Of a stretch of 64,000 nt of DNA, positions 30,447 to 40,354 are shown piece by piece; the stretch's first letter is position 1, and the number at the start of each line of letters is the position of its first letter. The stretch is from Sva-07 sp963707515 (GTDB lineage: Bacteria; Actinomycetota; Acidimicrobiia; Acidimicrobiales; Ilumatobacteraceae): the NCBI GenBank assembly GCA_963707515.1, contig CAVPQI010000001.1:930001-994000 (forward strand). The letters run 5' to 3'. The notes below the pieces were generated by a model. It was not told the origin of the DNA. It searched no databases and saw only the letters and a program-made list of their open reading frames with translations. Position numbers and translations under genes: made by a program.

Positions 30447-32808
30447 TCAGTCGGCGGGGAGCACGACGCGGTGGCGGCCGGCGGAGTCGAACGTCTCGCT
30501 CACCTGGTGTTCGACTCCCCCACCATCGATCCACGTCGCGTCGACGGTGTGGGGCATGTGGCGAACGATCGGCGGAGAGCGCAGCTCCAGCTGGTAGCCG
30601 TCGGCGACGTCCATCGGCCCGCCCATGACGAGCGTGAGATCAGCAGATGCCCCGGCGTCGAGACGCACGAAGACGGACGTGACGAAGCGACCGGCCTCCC
30701 AGCCGGGTTCGAACACGGCCGGCTCGCCGTCGACGAGCACCTCGGACACGGGCAGACGGCTGAACACCGACACCCACGTGCGGTTCGTTCCTTCCGGCAG
30801 ACCGACGAGGTTGCCGATCACCATCTCCGTCTCGCCCTCCGCCGGCGCCTCGTTCGTCATCCGCAGCGACAACGTCGACTCGGCGGTCCCACGTCGAGCA
30901 TCGGCGACGACGTCGTACGTCGCCACCGCACGCAGATAGAAGTCGATCTTGCTTCCCGCCGCGTTGTTGAATGCGACGGCGATCGAGTCGTCCTCGCCCG
31001 CCACGGGGAGCGTGCCGGTCAGACCGAGGTGGCCGATCACCGCCTGCTCGGCCGGGTCGGCCATCCAGGCGGTCAACCGTCCCTGTCGGACCATCGGATC
31101 GAGGATCTCGACCAGCTCGTCGGCGGGCGGAAGCGTGTCGCCGAGCAGGCGATCGATGACCTCGCGGGAGAACTCGCCGAGCGCGTCGGCGCGCTCGCTC
31201 CTGTCCGTCTCGTCGTACTGGTCGTGGAGCAGGAACCGCCTCACGTTCTCGGCGGTGATCATCACCTCGCCACCGTCGGCAGTGTCGACGTCGAACGGGA
31301 TCGGGCCGGTGAACGCCAAGAACTCCGACAGCGCGTACACGTCGAGGACGATCACCCCGTCGATCGGCTGACCTCCACTCTGCGGGTACAGCTGAGCGAT
31401 CGCCCGGCCGGTCATCTCCATGTCGGGCGACATCGAGATGGTCTTCCACGGTTCGGGCCCCGTCGTGCCATCCGGTCCTGACGTCAAGTTGTACGGCCCG
31501 TAGCGACTCAGCCAGGCCTCGAAGTCCGGATCGTCAGGCGTCAAGCGGCGGTTCTCGTCGCCGTTGAAGTCGAGATCGTCGGAACGCCCGCTCCGGGTGA
31601 CCTCCACGCGCCCATCGGTGATGGTCACCTCGGCCCAGTTACCCAGAAAGCCTCCGAGGCCCCGCGCCTCCGACGGCGTCGAGAAGCCGATCCAGTACAC
31701 GCGTGGGCCATCCCCGCCGAGCAGCGCCGGAGCAACGCGCGCGCCGTCGAGCGCGTGTGCGCTGCTGTCGAGGTGTCGATCGAGGCGTGCCGCGAGGTCG
31801 TCGAGACGATCGGTCACCGGCGCCAGCAGCCACGGGCTGTCGGCATCGTCGATGGCGGCGCGAAGCGCTCGCACCTGCGAGTCGATGGCCGTGAGCGCCG
31901 GCGCGAGGGCGCGGACCCGGTCGATGTCGATGCGCCCGTCGACGACCCGCAGCTCACTCAGATCGAGACCCCCGACCTGCTCGACGATCGTCTGTGTGGC
32001 GGCATGCGCCTCGCCCGTCAACGCGATCGCGACGCGACGGTGCTGCGCCACGCCGGGCACGGCGCCGGCGATCACGTTCAGCGGGCTACGCAGGCGGGAG
32101 TCGACACTGGCAAACGCCGTCTCCGCCTCCTCGAAGGCGCGCCGGCGCCTCGTCCACGTCGCCGGCGCGAATGGCCGCCAACCCGCGATCCGCAGCGTCG
32201 TCACCTGCACGGAGGTCGTCCGCCGAGCGCATCGCCGTGACACCGAAGGCAGCCGTGCCCACGAGCGCCACGAACACCATCGCACCGCCCGCGACGGCGG
32301 CGACCCGGCGCTCACGCCGTCCGGCGCGGGCGAGCCCGGCGCCCACCACGACGACAACGACGAGCAGGGCGGCGAGCGTCGACGAGCCGCTGAACCAGGG
32401 CAACTCGCTGCGCACCAGCAGGTTCATCGCGGTGCCGATCAGGACCGCATCGATCACCGCCTTGACCGCCGGGCGATCGGCGACGAGATGACAGATGGTG
32501 GCGACCACCACCGCGATGCCGAGGCCCAGCCACCGCCAGGACACGACACCGGCCACGAGCACGGCGGCAAACGCGAGGCGGCGACCGCCGACACCGATCC
32601 ACGTCACTGCAGCCACACCGGCACCGACGAGCACCACGTCGATCGCTCTCGCGCCGGTCGGGGCGACCGCCGCCAACGCAGCGACGATGCCCGCGACGGC
32701 CGCGATCACCGCACGGACCAGGCCCGCGCCGGCGGCATCAGGGCCGAGGCGCGCCAAGCCGATGCCACGCTCTCCGTCGCCTACGTCCTGCGGACGCCCC
32801 GCCTGCAC
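30447..32808 (-). CDS. DUF4012 membrane protein, second copy (one frameshift)
   Basis: Paralogue of the protein at 7216-9423 with the same architecture. The N-terminal membrane part is read from about 32808 (a GTG with GGAGAGG upstream): VRAVIAAVAGIVAALAAVAPTGARAIDVVLV through several helices. Near 32140 the frame changes and the DUF4012 domain continues as RAFEEAETAFASVDSRLRSPLNVIAG, then LLGGDGPRVYWIGFSTPSEARGLGGFLGNWAEV and SGGQPIDGVIVLDVYALSEFLAFTGPI. The joined length of about 787 residues agrees with the first copy. No polysaccharide gene overlaps it directly, but the flanking block encodes glycosyltransferases and sugar-modifying enzymes. The start codon is uncertain by some tens of residues. 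Confidence 0.82.
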
Positions 32809-33025
32809 TCCGTCAACCTCTCCGCCGTCGATTCGGTCCGGGCCTGCGTCGCAACGGTGTGATCGCGTGATCGCGTCCGACAGGACCGCACAAAATGCTA
32901 CCCGCGGCTTGGCGGAGGCCACGAACGTCAAGACTCTGTCAACATGCTCAAGCGAACGCCACTCCGGCCGATACCTGCGCCATGCGGGAGCCGATGAGTA
33001 CCGACGTCCCTCCTCGGTCCGCGCC

Positions 33026-35140
33026 GTGAACACCAGCGGCGAGCGCAAGGACCACGGCTCGCGCCGACGAACGGTCACCGCCGCGCTGATCGCGCTCGCC
33101 GCCAGCGCTGCCGCGATCACCCCGACGATGGCCGGCGCGAGCGGGCCGGCCGGCGAACCGGCGTCCGGCGAACCCGCCCTCCTCGTCCTCTCGCCGGCCC
33201 AGCCCGCCCGCCTCGGTGCCTCGGGATGCGCCAACGCCGGCGCGGCTGACTTCCACCCCGCCGTCCGCGTCTCGGTGTCGGCACCCGGCTCGTGCACCGC
33301 CGGCGGCGACGGCGGGTCCCCCGTCCCCACACCGCCTGTCCCGACACCGCCTGTCCCGACACCGCCGGCCCCCACAACGCCACCCACGACCGCGCCGGCC
33401 ACGAGCCCGCCGCCAACGACCGCGCCCCGCCCTCCGACACCCTCGCGGCCGTCGACGCCGTATTCGTCGGGAGGGTCGGTCGGCGACGCCGGGACCACCG
33501 TCGGCACACGGCGCTACCCAGTGCCGTCGACGAACGTCAAGTTCGTCGCACCCGGCGGCAACGACACTGCCAACGGCACCGCCGACGCCCCGTACCGCAC
33601 CGTCGCCCGCGCCATCTCGCAGGTGTCGACAGGAGGCACCGTCGTGCTCCGCGCCGGCAGCTACCACGAGTCGCTGGCGATCTACAAGCGGGTCACCATC
33701 CAGGCATGGCCGGGCGAAACGGTCTGGTTCGACGGCAGCATCGTCGTGTCGGGATGGGTCGCCGACGGCGCCGCCTGGCGCTACGACGGCTGGACGACCG
33801 AGTTCGACACGTCGCCCACGTTCACCCGTGGTGCAGCCGACAGCACCGAGCAGTACTGGGGGTTCGTCAACGCCGCCGCGCCGATGGCAGCCCACCCCGA
33901 TCAGATCTGGATCGACGGCGCGCCGCTGCGCCAGGTTGGCTCGCGCAACGAGGTCGTCGCCGGAACGTTCTTCCACGACCGACCCGGGAACCGCCTCTAT
34001 GTCGGCACCAATCCGAACGGCCACGAGGTCCGGGCGTCTGCACTCGTGCGCGCCATCGCCGTGCGCGCCGACGGCGTGACGCTGCGAGGCTTCGGTATTC
34101 GACGCTACGCCCCGTCGGTTCCCGACATGGGCACCGTCACGCTCGAACGGAACGATGCGACCCTGGAACACGTTGCCGTCATCGACAACGCGACCACCGG
34201 CGTGCACGCCCAAGGTGCCAACGTCATCCTCCGCAACGTGCACGCAGCCGGTAATGGCCTGCTCGGGCTGCACTCCAACCAGGCCGACAATCTGCTCGTC
34301 GAGCGCGTCGTCGTCGAAGGCAACAACGCCGAGCACTTCAACCCGGCCCCGTCCGCCGGCGGCGCCAAGTTCGGCCGGGCAAAGGTCGTTCGCGTGCGAG
34401 ACAGCATCTTCCGCGACAACGACGGGACTGGGTTGTGGTTCGACCAGTCCAACTACGATCTCACGATCACCGGGAACGAGATGCGCAACAACCAGTCCCA
34501 CGGGGCATTCCTCGAGATCTCCGCCAAAGCCCTGTTCGCCGACAACGTCGTCGTCGGAAACGCCGGTCAGGGCATCAAGGTCAACAACACCAGTCACGTC
34601 GAGATCTGGAACAACACCTTCGTCGGCAACGACCGGAGCATCAACCTCGTCCAGGACGACCGCCGACACGGCGACGGCACACCCGGCCAGGACCCCCGCA
34701 ACCGCAACGACCCGAACATGACCTGGTTGCTCGGTCCGGTCACGGTCCACAACAACATCGTCGCCAACCCCCGCTCGGGGAACTGCCTCGTCTGCGTCGA
34801 GGACTACTCGGGCCAGCACAGCGCCGAACAGATGGGTATCCGGGTCGACAACAACGTGTACAACCGCACGGCCACCAACCAGCCCACGTGGGCGGTCGTC
34901 TGGTCGCGCGGGGCCGGCAACCCGAGCGTCCACACCACACTGACGGCGTTCACCACTGCCACGGGTCAGGAGGTCTCCGGCACGCTGGTGACCGGTACCG
35001 CCGTCGTCGCCGCCGACGGCCGGCCCACGCCGCAGCTGCCGGATGCGAGCATGGCCCGGCCGCTGCCCGCCGCCGTCGCCAGCGCCGTCGGCCAACCAGC
35101 CGGAACCCGCAACCTCGGGGCGTGGCACACTCAGTCATGA
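33026..35140 (+). CDS. Secreted right-handed beta-helix protein
   Basis: Start chosen at the in-frame GTG at 33026, giving a short basic leader and signal peptide (RRRTVTAALIALAASAAAITPTMAGA). The frame stays open far upstream, but that part is only the complement of the DUF4012 gene. A Pro/Thr-rich stalk follows, including three 15-bp tandem units encoding PVPTP. The body (from about VKFVAPGGNDTANGTADAPYRTVARAI) is a parallel beta-helix of the DUF1565/pectate-lyase-like class: repeated rungs such as GVHAQGANVILRNVHAAGNG and VGNAGQGIKVNNTSHVEIWNNTFVGN. Such proteins are often polysaccharide lyases or epimerases, but no catalytic set is clear here. Neighbouring glycosyltransferases suggest it acts on EPS outside the cell. 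Confidence 0.8.
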   Translation: MNTSGERKDHGSRRRTVTAALIALAASAAAITPTMAGASGPAGEPASGEPALLVLSPAQPARLGASGCANAGAADFHPAVRVSVSAPGSCTAGGDGGSPVPTPPVPTPPVPTPPAPTTPPTTAPATSPPPTTAPRPPTPSRPSTPYSSGGSVGDAGTTVGTRRYPVPSTNVKFVAPGGNDTANGTADAPYRTVARAISQVSTGGTVVLRAGSYHESLAIYKRVTIQAWPGETVWFDGSIVVSGWVADGAAWRYDGWTTEFDTSPTFTRGAADSTEQYWGFVNAAAPMAAHPDQIWIDGAPLRQVGSRNEVVAGTFFHDRPGNRLYVGTNPNGHEVRASALVRAIAVRADGVTLRGFGIRRYAPSVPDMGTVTLERNDATLEHVAVIDNATTGVHAQGANVILRNVHAAGNGLLGLHSNQADNLLVERVVVEGNNAEHFNPAPSAGGAKFGRAKVVRVRDSIFRDNDGTGLWFDQSNYDLTITGNEMRNNQSHGAFLEISAKALFADNVVVGNAGQGIKVNNTSHVEIWNNTFVGNDRSINLVQDDRRHGDGTPGQDPRNRNDPNMTWLLGPVTVHNNIVANPRSGNCLVCVEDYSGQHSAEQMGIRVDNNVYNRTATNQPTWAVVWSRGAGNPSVHTTLTAFTTATGQEVSGTLVTGTAVVAADGRPTPQLPDASMARPLPAAVASAVGQPAGTRNLGAWHTQS

Positions 35141-35195
35141 CCCGCAACAACGAAGGTGATCGTCTCTGAATACGAACGCGTCCACTGACGATCGG

Positions 35196-36347
35196 ATGGT
35201 GCCGACCGTGCGCATCCTCGGCACCCACGGCGTGCCGGCGGCGTACGGCGGATTCGAAACGGCTGCCGAGAACATCGGATTACACCTCGAAGCCAACGGT
35301 TGGCGGGTGATCGTGTACTGCCAGATCGAGGGCGACGGCGCGATCCACACCGACGAATGGAACGGACTCGAGCGGGTCTTCATCCCCGAGAGCCGGCCGG
35401 GCTGGCGCGGCACGTCGTCATTCGATCTCAAATGCGTCCGGCACGCGGTGCGCGAGCGCGGTGCCGGCGACGTCTGGCTGACGTTCGGCTACAACACCGG
35501 CGCGCTCAACATCGCGCCCCGCCTGCGGGGAATCCCCAACGTCGTCAACATGGACGGCATGGAGTGGACCCGACGCCGCTGGGGCGTCGTCAAGCAGGCC
35601 ATCCTGCTCGGTGGAGAGCGGTTCGCAGGCCTGCTCGGCGACGTCATCATCGCCGACCATCCCGAGATCGCGGTGTACCTCCGGCGCCACTTCGGCAAGC
35701 GACGCGTGGCGACGATCGCCTACGGCGCGCACCCCGTCGACGACGCACCGGACACGCCAGTGCGCGCACTCGGCCTCCATCCCGGACAGTACGCCACCGT
35801 GATCTGCAGACCGATCCCGGAGAACTCCCTCGTCGAGATCGTCAGTGCGTGGTCGCGCACCGAACGTGGAATGCCGCTCGTGGTGCTCGGCAACTTCGAC
35901 GAGACCGACAGCTACCACCGCCAGGTGCTCGACGCAGCGGGCGACGAGGTCGTGTTCCCCGGTGCCATCTACGACCACGACATCGTCGGCGCGCTCCGCT
36001 TCCACAGCCGGCTCTACCTCCACGGGCACACCGTGGGCGGTACGAACCCGTCGCTCGTCGAAGCGATGGCCGCGTCGAACGCCGTGGTCGCCCACCGGAA
36101 CAAGTACAACACGTGGGTCGCCGGCGACGGAGCCCGCTACTTCGACGACGTCCCATCGCTCGCCGACACGCTCGACGTTCTGATCGACGACATCGATACC
36201 CTGCGCACGATGCAGCAACGGAGCCGCGAACGGTTCGAGGCTGAGTTCACCTGGGCCCGCATCGGTGGCCAGTACGAGGACGCACTCCGGACGGCGATGG
36301 CGCGGCGCGCCAAACCCGTCGCGCCGGGGCTGGAGCGGGCCGGATGA
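35196..36347 (+). CDS. DUF1972-family glycosyltransferase
   Basis: A GT-B enzyme of 383 residues with the DUF1972 N-terminus: RILGTHGVPAAYGGFETAAENIGLHL, WNGLERVFIPE, FGYNTGALNIAPRLRGIPNVVNMDGMEWTRRRWG. The donor-binding part shows HGHTVGGTNPSLVEAMAASNAVVAHRN. Relatives are rhamnosyl- or galactosyltransferases of EPS repeat units. The frame extends upstream to a possible CTG start near 35166 that has a better ribosome site (GAAGGTGAT); I kept the ATG at 35196 because the conserved text begins three residues after it. It overlaps the next gene by ATGA, so this and the following two genes form a coupled operon. Confidence 0.88.
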   Translation: MVPTVRILGTHGVPAAYGGFETAAENIGLHLEANGWRVIVYCQIEGDGAIHTDEWNGLERVFIPESRPGWRGTSSFDLKCVRHAVRERGAGDVWLTFGYNTGALNIAPRLRGIPNVVNMDGMEWTRRRWGVVKQAILLGGERFAGLLGDVIIADHPEIAVYLRRHFGKRRVATIAYGAHPVDDAPDTPVRALGLHPGQYATVICRPIPENSLVEIVSAWSRTERGMPLVVLGNFDETDSYHRQVLDAAGDEVVFPGAIYDHDIVGALRFHSRLYLHGHTVGGTNPSLVEAMAASNAVVAHRNKYNTWVAGDGARYFDDVPSLADTLDVLIDDIDTLRTMQQRSRERFEAEFTWARIGGQYEDALRTAMARRAKPVAPGLERAG

Positions 36348-37519
36348 TCCGCCTCGCCGTCGTCGGACTCGGCAAGATGGGCCTCTCCCACCTGTCGATC
36401 GTCCGCCCCCACCCCGACGTCGATCTCGTCGGGATCTGTGACTCCACCGGCTACCTGCTCGACGTACTCGGCAAATACACCGGACTCACCGCCTACGACG
36501 ACTACGACACACTGCTCAGCGACGCGGCGCCCGACGCGGTGATCATCGCCACCCCCACCCACATGCACGCCTCGATGGTTCGCCGCGCCCTCGAGCGCGG
36601 CGTGCACGTGTTCTGCGAGAAGCCGTTCGTGCTCGATCCCGACGAAGGCGAGGCCCTCGCCGACCTCGCTGCCGAGCGCGGGCTCGTCACCCAGGTCGGA
36701 TACCACAACCACTTCGTCGGCTCGTTCCACGAGGTGAAGCGCCTCGTCGACGGCGGTGCGATCGGCACCGTCATCGGCGGGCTCGCCGAGGCCTACGGGC
36801 CCGTCGTCCTCAAGCCGGCAGGTCGCACCTGGCGCAGCTCGCTCTCCACGGGAGGCGGTGCGCTCTACGACTACGCGGCACACCCGCTCGACCTCCTCAT
36901 GTGGTACCTCGGTGAGCCCGAGCAGGTCGTCGGACGGACCACGAGCGCGTTCTCCCGCGAGATCGACGACACGGTGGCGGCCACCCTGCACTATCCGGGT
37001 GCGTCCGTGCAGCTCAACGTCAACTGGTCCGACGAATCCCAGCGGAAGATGGCGACCAAGATCACGCTCTGGGGCACCCAGGGACGCGTGTACGCCGACC
37101 GTCAGGAGCTACAGCTCTACCTGCGCGACCAGGCGACCCCGCCCGACGGCTATCGGACGGGCTGGAACGTGCGCTACACCACCGAACTCACCCCGGCGCC
37201 GTACTTCTACGTCCGCGGTGAGGAGTACAGCGAGCAACTCGACGAGTTCGTCCGGCGCGTCAGCAACGGCGACGTCGAAGGAGCCAACGACTTCCGTTCG
37301 GCGCTGCGCACCGACCGTGTGATCGCCGCGATCCGGGCCAGCAACAGTGCTGCCGGCACCGCACTGCAGACCAACCGAGCCGCGCTGGGCCAGACCACGA
37401 CAACTGATCCGGGACCCGTACAGGCGGCGCTCGAGCGTGCCGTCGCCACGGGTTGCGACCTCGGGCGCCAGGCAACGACCAGCGCGAAGCAACTGGTGAA
37501 GCGGTGGAGGAGCTCATGA
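36344..37519 (+). CDS. Gfo/Idh/MocA-family NAD(P)-dependent oxidoreductase
   Basis: A 391-residue sugar dehydrogenase-like protein. The Rossmann turn is VVGLGKMGLSHL at residues 5-16; the catalytic lysine motif appears as FCEKPFVLDPDEGEAL, and YDYAAHPLDLLMWYLGEP supplies the usual second-domain histidine/aspartate motif. Members oxidise or reduce nucleotide-activated or free sugars and inositols. It starts inside the stop of the glycosyltransferase (ATGA) and ends overlapping the start of the next gene in the same way, so the three are translationally linked. The context suggests a step in making an unusual sugar for EPS; the substrate is not readable. Confidence 0.9.
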   Translation: MIRLAVVGLGKMGLSHLSIVRPHPDVDLVGICDSTGYLLDVLGKYTGLTAYDDYDTLLSDAAPDAVIIATPTHMHASMVRRALERGVHVFCEKPFVLDPDEGEALADLAAERGLVTQVGYHNHFVGSFHEVKRLVDGGAIGTVIGGLAEAYGPVVLKPAGRTWRSSLSTGGGALYDYAAHPLDLLMWYLGEPEQVVGRTTSAFSREIDDTVAATLHYPGASVQLNVNWSDESQRKMATKITLWGTQGRVYADRQELQLYLRDQATPPDGYRTGWNVRYTTELTPAPYFYVRGEEYSEQLDEFVRRVSNGDVEGANDFRSALRTDRVIAAIRASNSAAGTALQTNRAALGQTTTTDPGPVQAALERAVATGCDLGRQATTSAKQLVKRWRSS

Positions 37520-38405
37520 CGACGGTCGACAACGCACGACTCGACCGGGTCCTGTTCGGCGACAACCAGTTCTTCGGCGTCAACCACATGTCCGAAGAGA
37601 AGGCTCGCGCCCAGCAGATGCGGTTCCAGGACCTCGACGCGGTCGTGTCCGTGCTCGAGGCTGCGCTCGACGAGGGGATCCGCACCTTCATGTGCACGAC
37701 ACATGACCGTGTGGCCGAGATCTGCGACCTTGCCAGGGCGGACTCCGATCGCTTGGCCGGGATGCAGTTCTTCCCCTGCATGCCCTACGCGCACAAGTAC
37801 GCCAACGCGGTCACCGAGGACGGCTTCCTCGGTGCGGTGCGACGGTTCCTTCCCGACGACGGGCTGGTGAACAGCGCCCTGCGTGGCACACGCTCGTTCG
37901 TCGGCAAGGACATCGAAGGCGTGGCGACACTGCTCATCGACGCCGAGATGAAGATGTTCCAAGGGCTGTCCACTCCCGTCATCTGGCTGCAGAACGTCGT
38001 CGTCGATCTGCTGCTCGGCCTCGGGTTCCGTGACGCCTTCGCGATCTTCGCCGAGCACGTGCGCACCCGCTACGGGGCCGAACCCGGCTTCATCACGATG
38101 AACCTTCCGCAGTTGCTGCCGGTGCTGCAGGACGCCGGGATCGACAACCCCATCGTGTGCGCCAACATCAACAAGCTCGGCTTTCGCATGTCGGGCGGCG
38201 TCGAGGGGTACCTCGAGGTGCTCGATCAGCATCGATTCCGCGCCGTGGCGATGTCGGTGCTCGCCTCGGGCGCGATCCCCCACGCGAGGCGATCGAGTGG
38301 GTGTGCGGGCTGCCGAACCTCGAGTCGATCGTGTTCGGCGCATCGAGCCGCACCAACATCGCGGCGACACGCCAACTGATCGACGAGTACTGGCCCGACA
38401 CCTGA
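37516..38405 (+). CDS. Unrecognised protein of the EPS operon (aldolase/TIM-barrel-like; one frameshift)
   Basis: Starts at an ATG overlapping the previous stop, with GGAGGAG just upstream. The product begins TTVDNARLDRVLFGDNQFFGVNHMSEEKA and continues with EAALDEGIRTFMCTTHDRVAEICDLA and GFITMNLPQLLPVLQDAGIDNPIVCANINKLGFRMSGG. Near 38280 a run of five C residues marks a one-base loss; the next frame finishes the protein as PREAIEWVCGLPNLESIVFGASSRTNIAATRQLIDEYWPDT, giving about 297 residues. The alternating beta/alpha pattern and the terminal GASS-type strand look like an aldo-keto-reductase or aldolase-like barrel, but I cannot name the family or reaction. Coupling to a Gfo/Idh/MocA oxidoreductase suggests sugar or polyol metabolism. 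Confidence 0.72.
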
Positions 38406-38426
38406 CGACTCGGCCACCGGCCGAGG

Positions 38427-39565
38427 TCACCGCCGGTCAGCGAGGCGGTGGAGCAGCCCGACGATCTCCGACCGGTATCGCTCCGGCGCGTACTCGACGA
38501 GCGAACGGGCGCGGCCGGCGTCGGCGATTCGCTGCGCGAGATCCGGATCGGCGACCAGTCGCTCGACTGCGTCAGCGAATGCCTCGGGCGACTCGAGCGG
38601 GACGCGAACGCCGGTGCGTCCGTCCTGCACGGTCTCCAAGTGTCCCGTCGTCGCGGTCGCGATCACCGGACGACCGGCGAGCTGCGCCTCGATGACGACG
38701 TTGCCCAACGACTCACGCTGCGATGGGGCGAGCACGATCTGCGCCCGTTCCAGCACCGGCGTCACCGGCGACACGTAGCCGGCGAACTCGACCACGCCCG
38801 CCAGATCCGGCCGCCCGGCCCGCTCGCGCAGTTCCGACTCGAACCACTCGTAGCCGGGGAACACGGTCCCGCCGACGACGAGGCGCACCTCACGCCCCCG
38901 GGCGCGCAGGATCGCCGCCGCTTCGAGCGCGACGTCGGTGCCCTTGCGGGGCGAGAGTCGGCCCACACAGGCCAGCCGGACCGGCGGCGACGCCAGGTCG
39001 GGAATCGGGGTCACCGACTCGGGCGCAGGCACGCCGTTGGGGATGACGCTGGAGCGCCGGTGGAGAAACGGCGCCGACTCCGTGGCCACCTGCAACGTCG
39101 TGCGGCTGTTCATGATCAGCGCGGTCGACGCCAGCAACGGTCCGTACAGCGCAAGCCGAACCGCTCGGGAATCGGCGCCCTCTGCTTCGTGCACGTGCAC
39201 CACCGTCGGTCGCCGCGCGAGTTGGGCAGCGACCGGCCACCACGGGATCGTGACCGTGTTGACGTACACGACGTCGACGTCCAACTCGCGAATGAGACGC
39301 CGTGCAGTTCGCAGCCCCCGCGCTCGCGCGTCCCGAGCGCCGCCATGCCTCGAAGCGAGGCGTCCGCACGCCGAACGACCGGGTAGTCGACGAAACGAAC
39401 GCTCGCTCCACGATCTTCCAGGAGCGCAACGAGGGGCCCGTCGGTCGGGGTGGTCACCGTGACCTGCCAACCGTCGTCGACCGCCGCCGTGACGCTCTCG
39501 AGCATCTGCAGATCCGAGCCGTAGACGTCGGCCGACGGATTGGCGATCAGCAGCGTGCGCGACAT
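38427..39565 (-). CDS. Glycosyltransferase family 4 (one frameshift)
   Basis: The ATG at 39565 opens SRTLLIANPSADVYGSDLQMLESVTAAVDDGWQVTV, a GT4 acceptor-side start. Near 39320 the frame changes and the protein continues as ARRLIRELDVDVVYVNTVTIPWWPVAAQLARRPTVVHVHE. The donor domain is intact: ACVGRLSPRKGTDVALEAA, EFAGYVSPVTPVLERAQIVLAPSQRESLGNVVIEAQLAGRPVIATATTG, with the EX7E pair in ESLGNVVIE. The joined protein is about 380 residues, normal for a retaining GT-B enzyme. It is convergent with the unrecognised gene at 37516 (21 bp apart) and lies downstream of the CDP-alcohol phosphotransferase gene, probably in the same minus-strand operon. Confidence 0.85.
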
Positions 39566-39599
39566 GGTCCAGTGCGTGGTGCATGCCGGTGGCGGGACC

Positions 39600-40347
39600 T
39601 CATGCGAACGCCTTGATCTCCTGGTATCGCCGCGGTAGCCCGATCGCCAACAGGACCCCGCTGGTGATCATCAGCGCCGGTGTACAGCACGGTGAACCCG
39701 TCGGTCCAGAACCGCAACACGATCAGCACACACAGGAGTCCGTAGTCCTCCGGCAGCTTGGCCAGCGAGTACAGCACCGATGACGACCGCGCTGGCACAT
39801 CGACGGCACCCGCTCGTTCCGTCGCGGGCCGGGCACGTCGCATGCTGTCGATGAGCAAGAACGAGGAGAACTGCACGGTGTCGATCGCCTGGAACGCCAT
39901 CGGCACGAGCAGCAGCCACAGCCGATCGTCGTCGAACCGGAACCAACTCGTCAGGATCGCCAGGTGCAAGACACTCGTCTTCAGTGCGTCGACGGTGTGG
40001 TCGAGGAACTCTCCGGCGCGACTGCCGCTCCCCTGCAGGCGCGCCAGCTGCCCGTCGGCGGCGTCGAGTGCGTAGCCGATGACGAGGAGCACGCTCGACA
40101 ACACCGCCCAACCGAGCGACGGCGGCAGGATGGCGATCACCGCGATTCCCGAGAACGTGAACAGCGCACTCACCGCAGTGACCTGGTTCGGGGTACGACC
40201 GAGGACGTACGCCGTCGCGGCGAAGGCGCGCCCCAGCGGACGGTTGACGAATCGTCCGTACGCCGGGGCGCCCTTCGAGCTCTTCTGCGCAGCTGCAAGC
40301 TTGGTGTAGGCCTGCCGCCAGCTCAGCTGGCTGGAGGGTGATGTCAC
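39600..40347 (-). CDS. CDP-alcohol phosphatidyltransferase family protein (one frameshift)
   Basis: A membrane enzyme that joins a CDP-linked alcohol to an acceptor alcohol by a phosphodiester bond. The full family signature D-x2-D-G-x2-A-R-x8-G-x3-D-x3-D is present as DAADGQLARLQGSGSRAGEFLDHTVDA. Several hydrophobic helices surround it (VSALFTFSGIAVIAILPPSL, AVLSSVLLVIGYAL, YGLLCVLIVLRFW). I take the GTG at 40347 as start (TSPSSQLSWRQAYTKL). One extra base near 39685 shifts the last 20 residues; the restored end reads ALMITSGVLLAIGLPRRYQEIKAFA with a stop at 39600-39602. It sits 7 bp after the PKD protein gene. Partner substrates might come from the TagD-like nucleotidyltransferase at 51110, which is inference. 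Confidence 0.85.
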
Positions 40348-40354
40348 AGCCCGA

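Noticed and set aside
32495..33025. Upstream extension of the beta-helix protein frame
   Set aside because: This part is antisense to the DUF4012 N-terminus and lies before the signal peptide; the frame is open only because of high GC.
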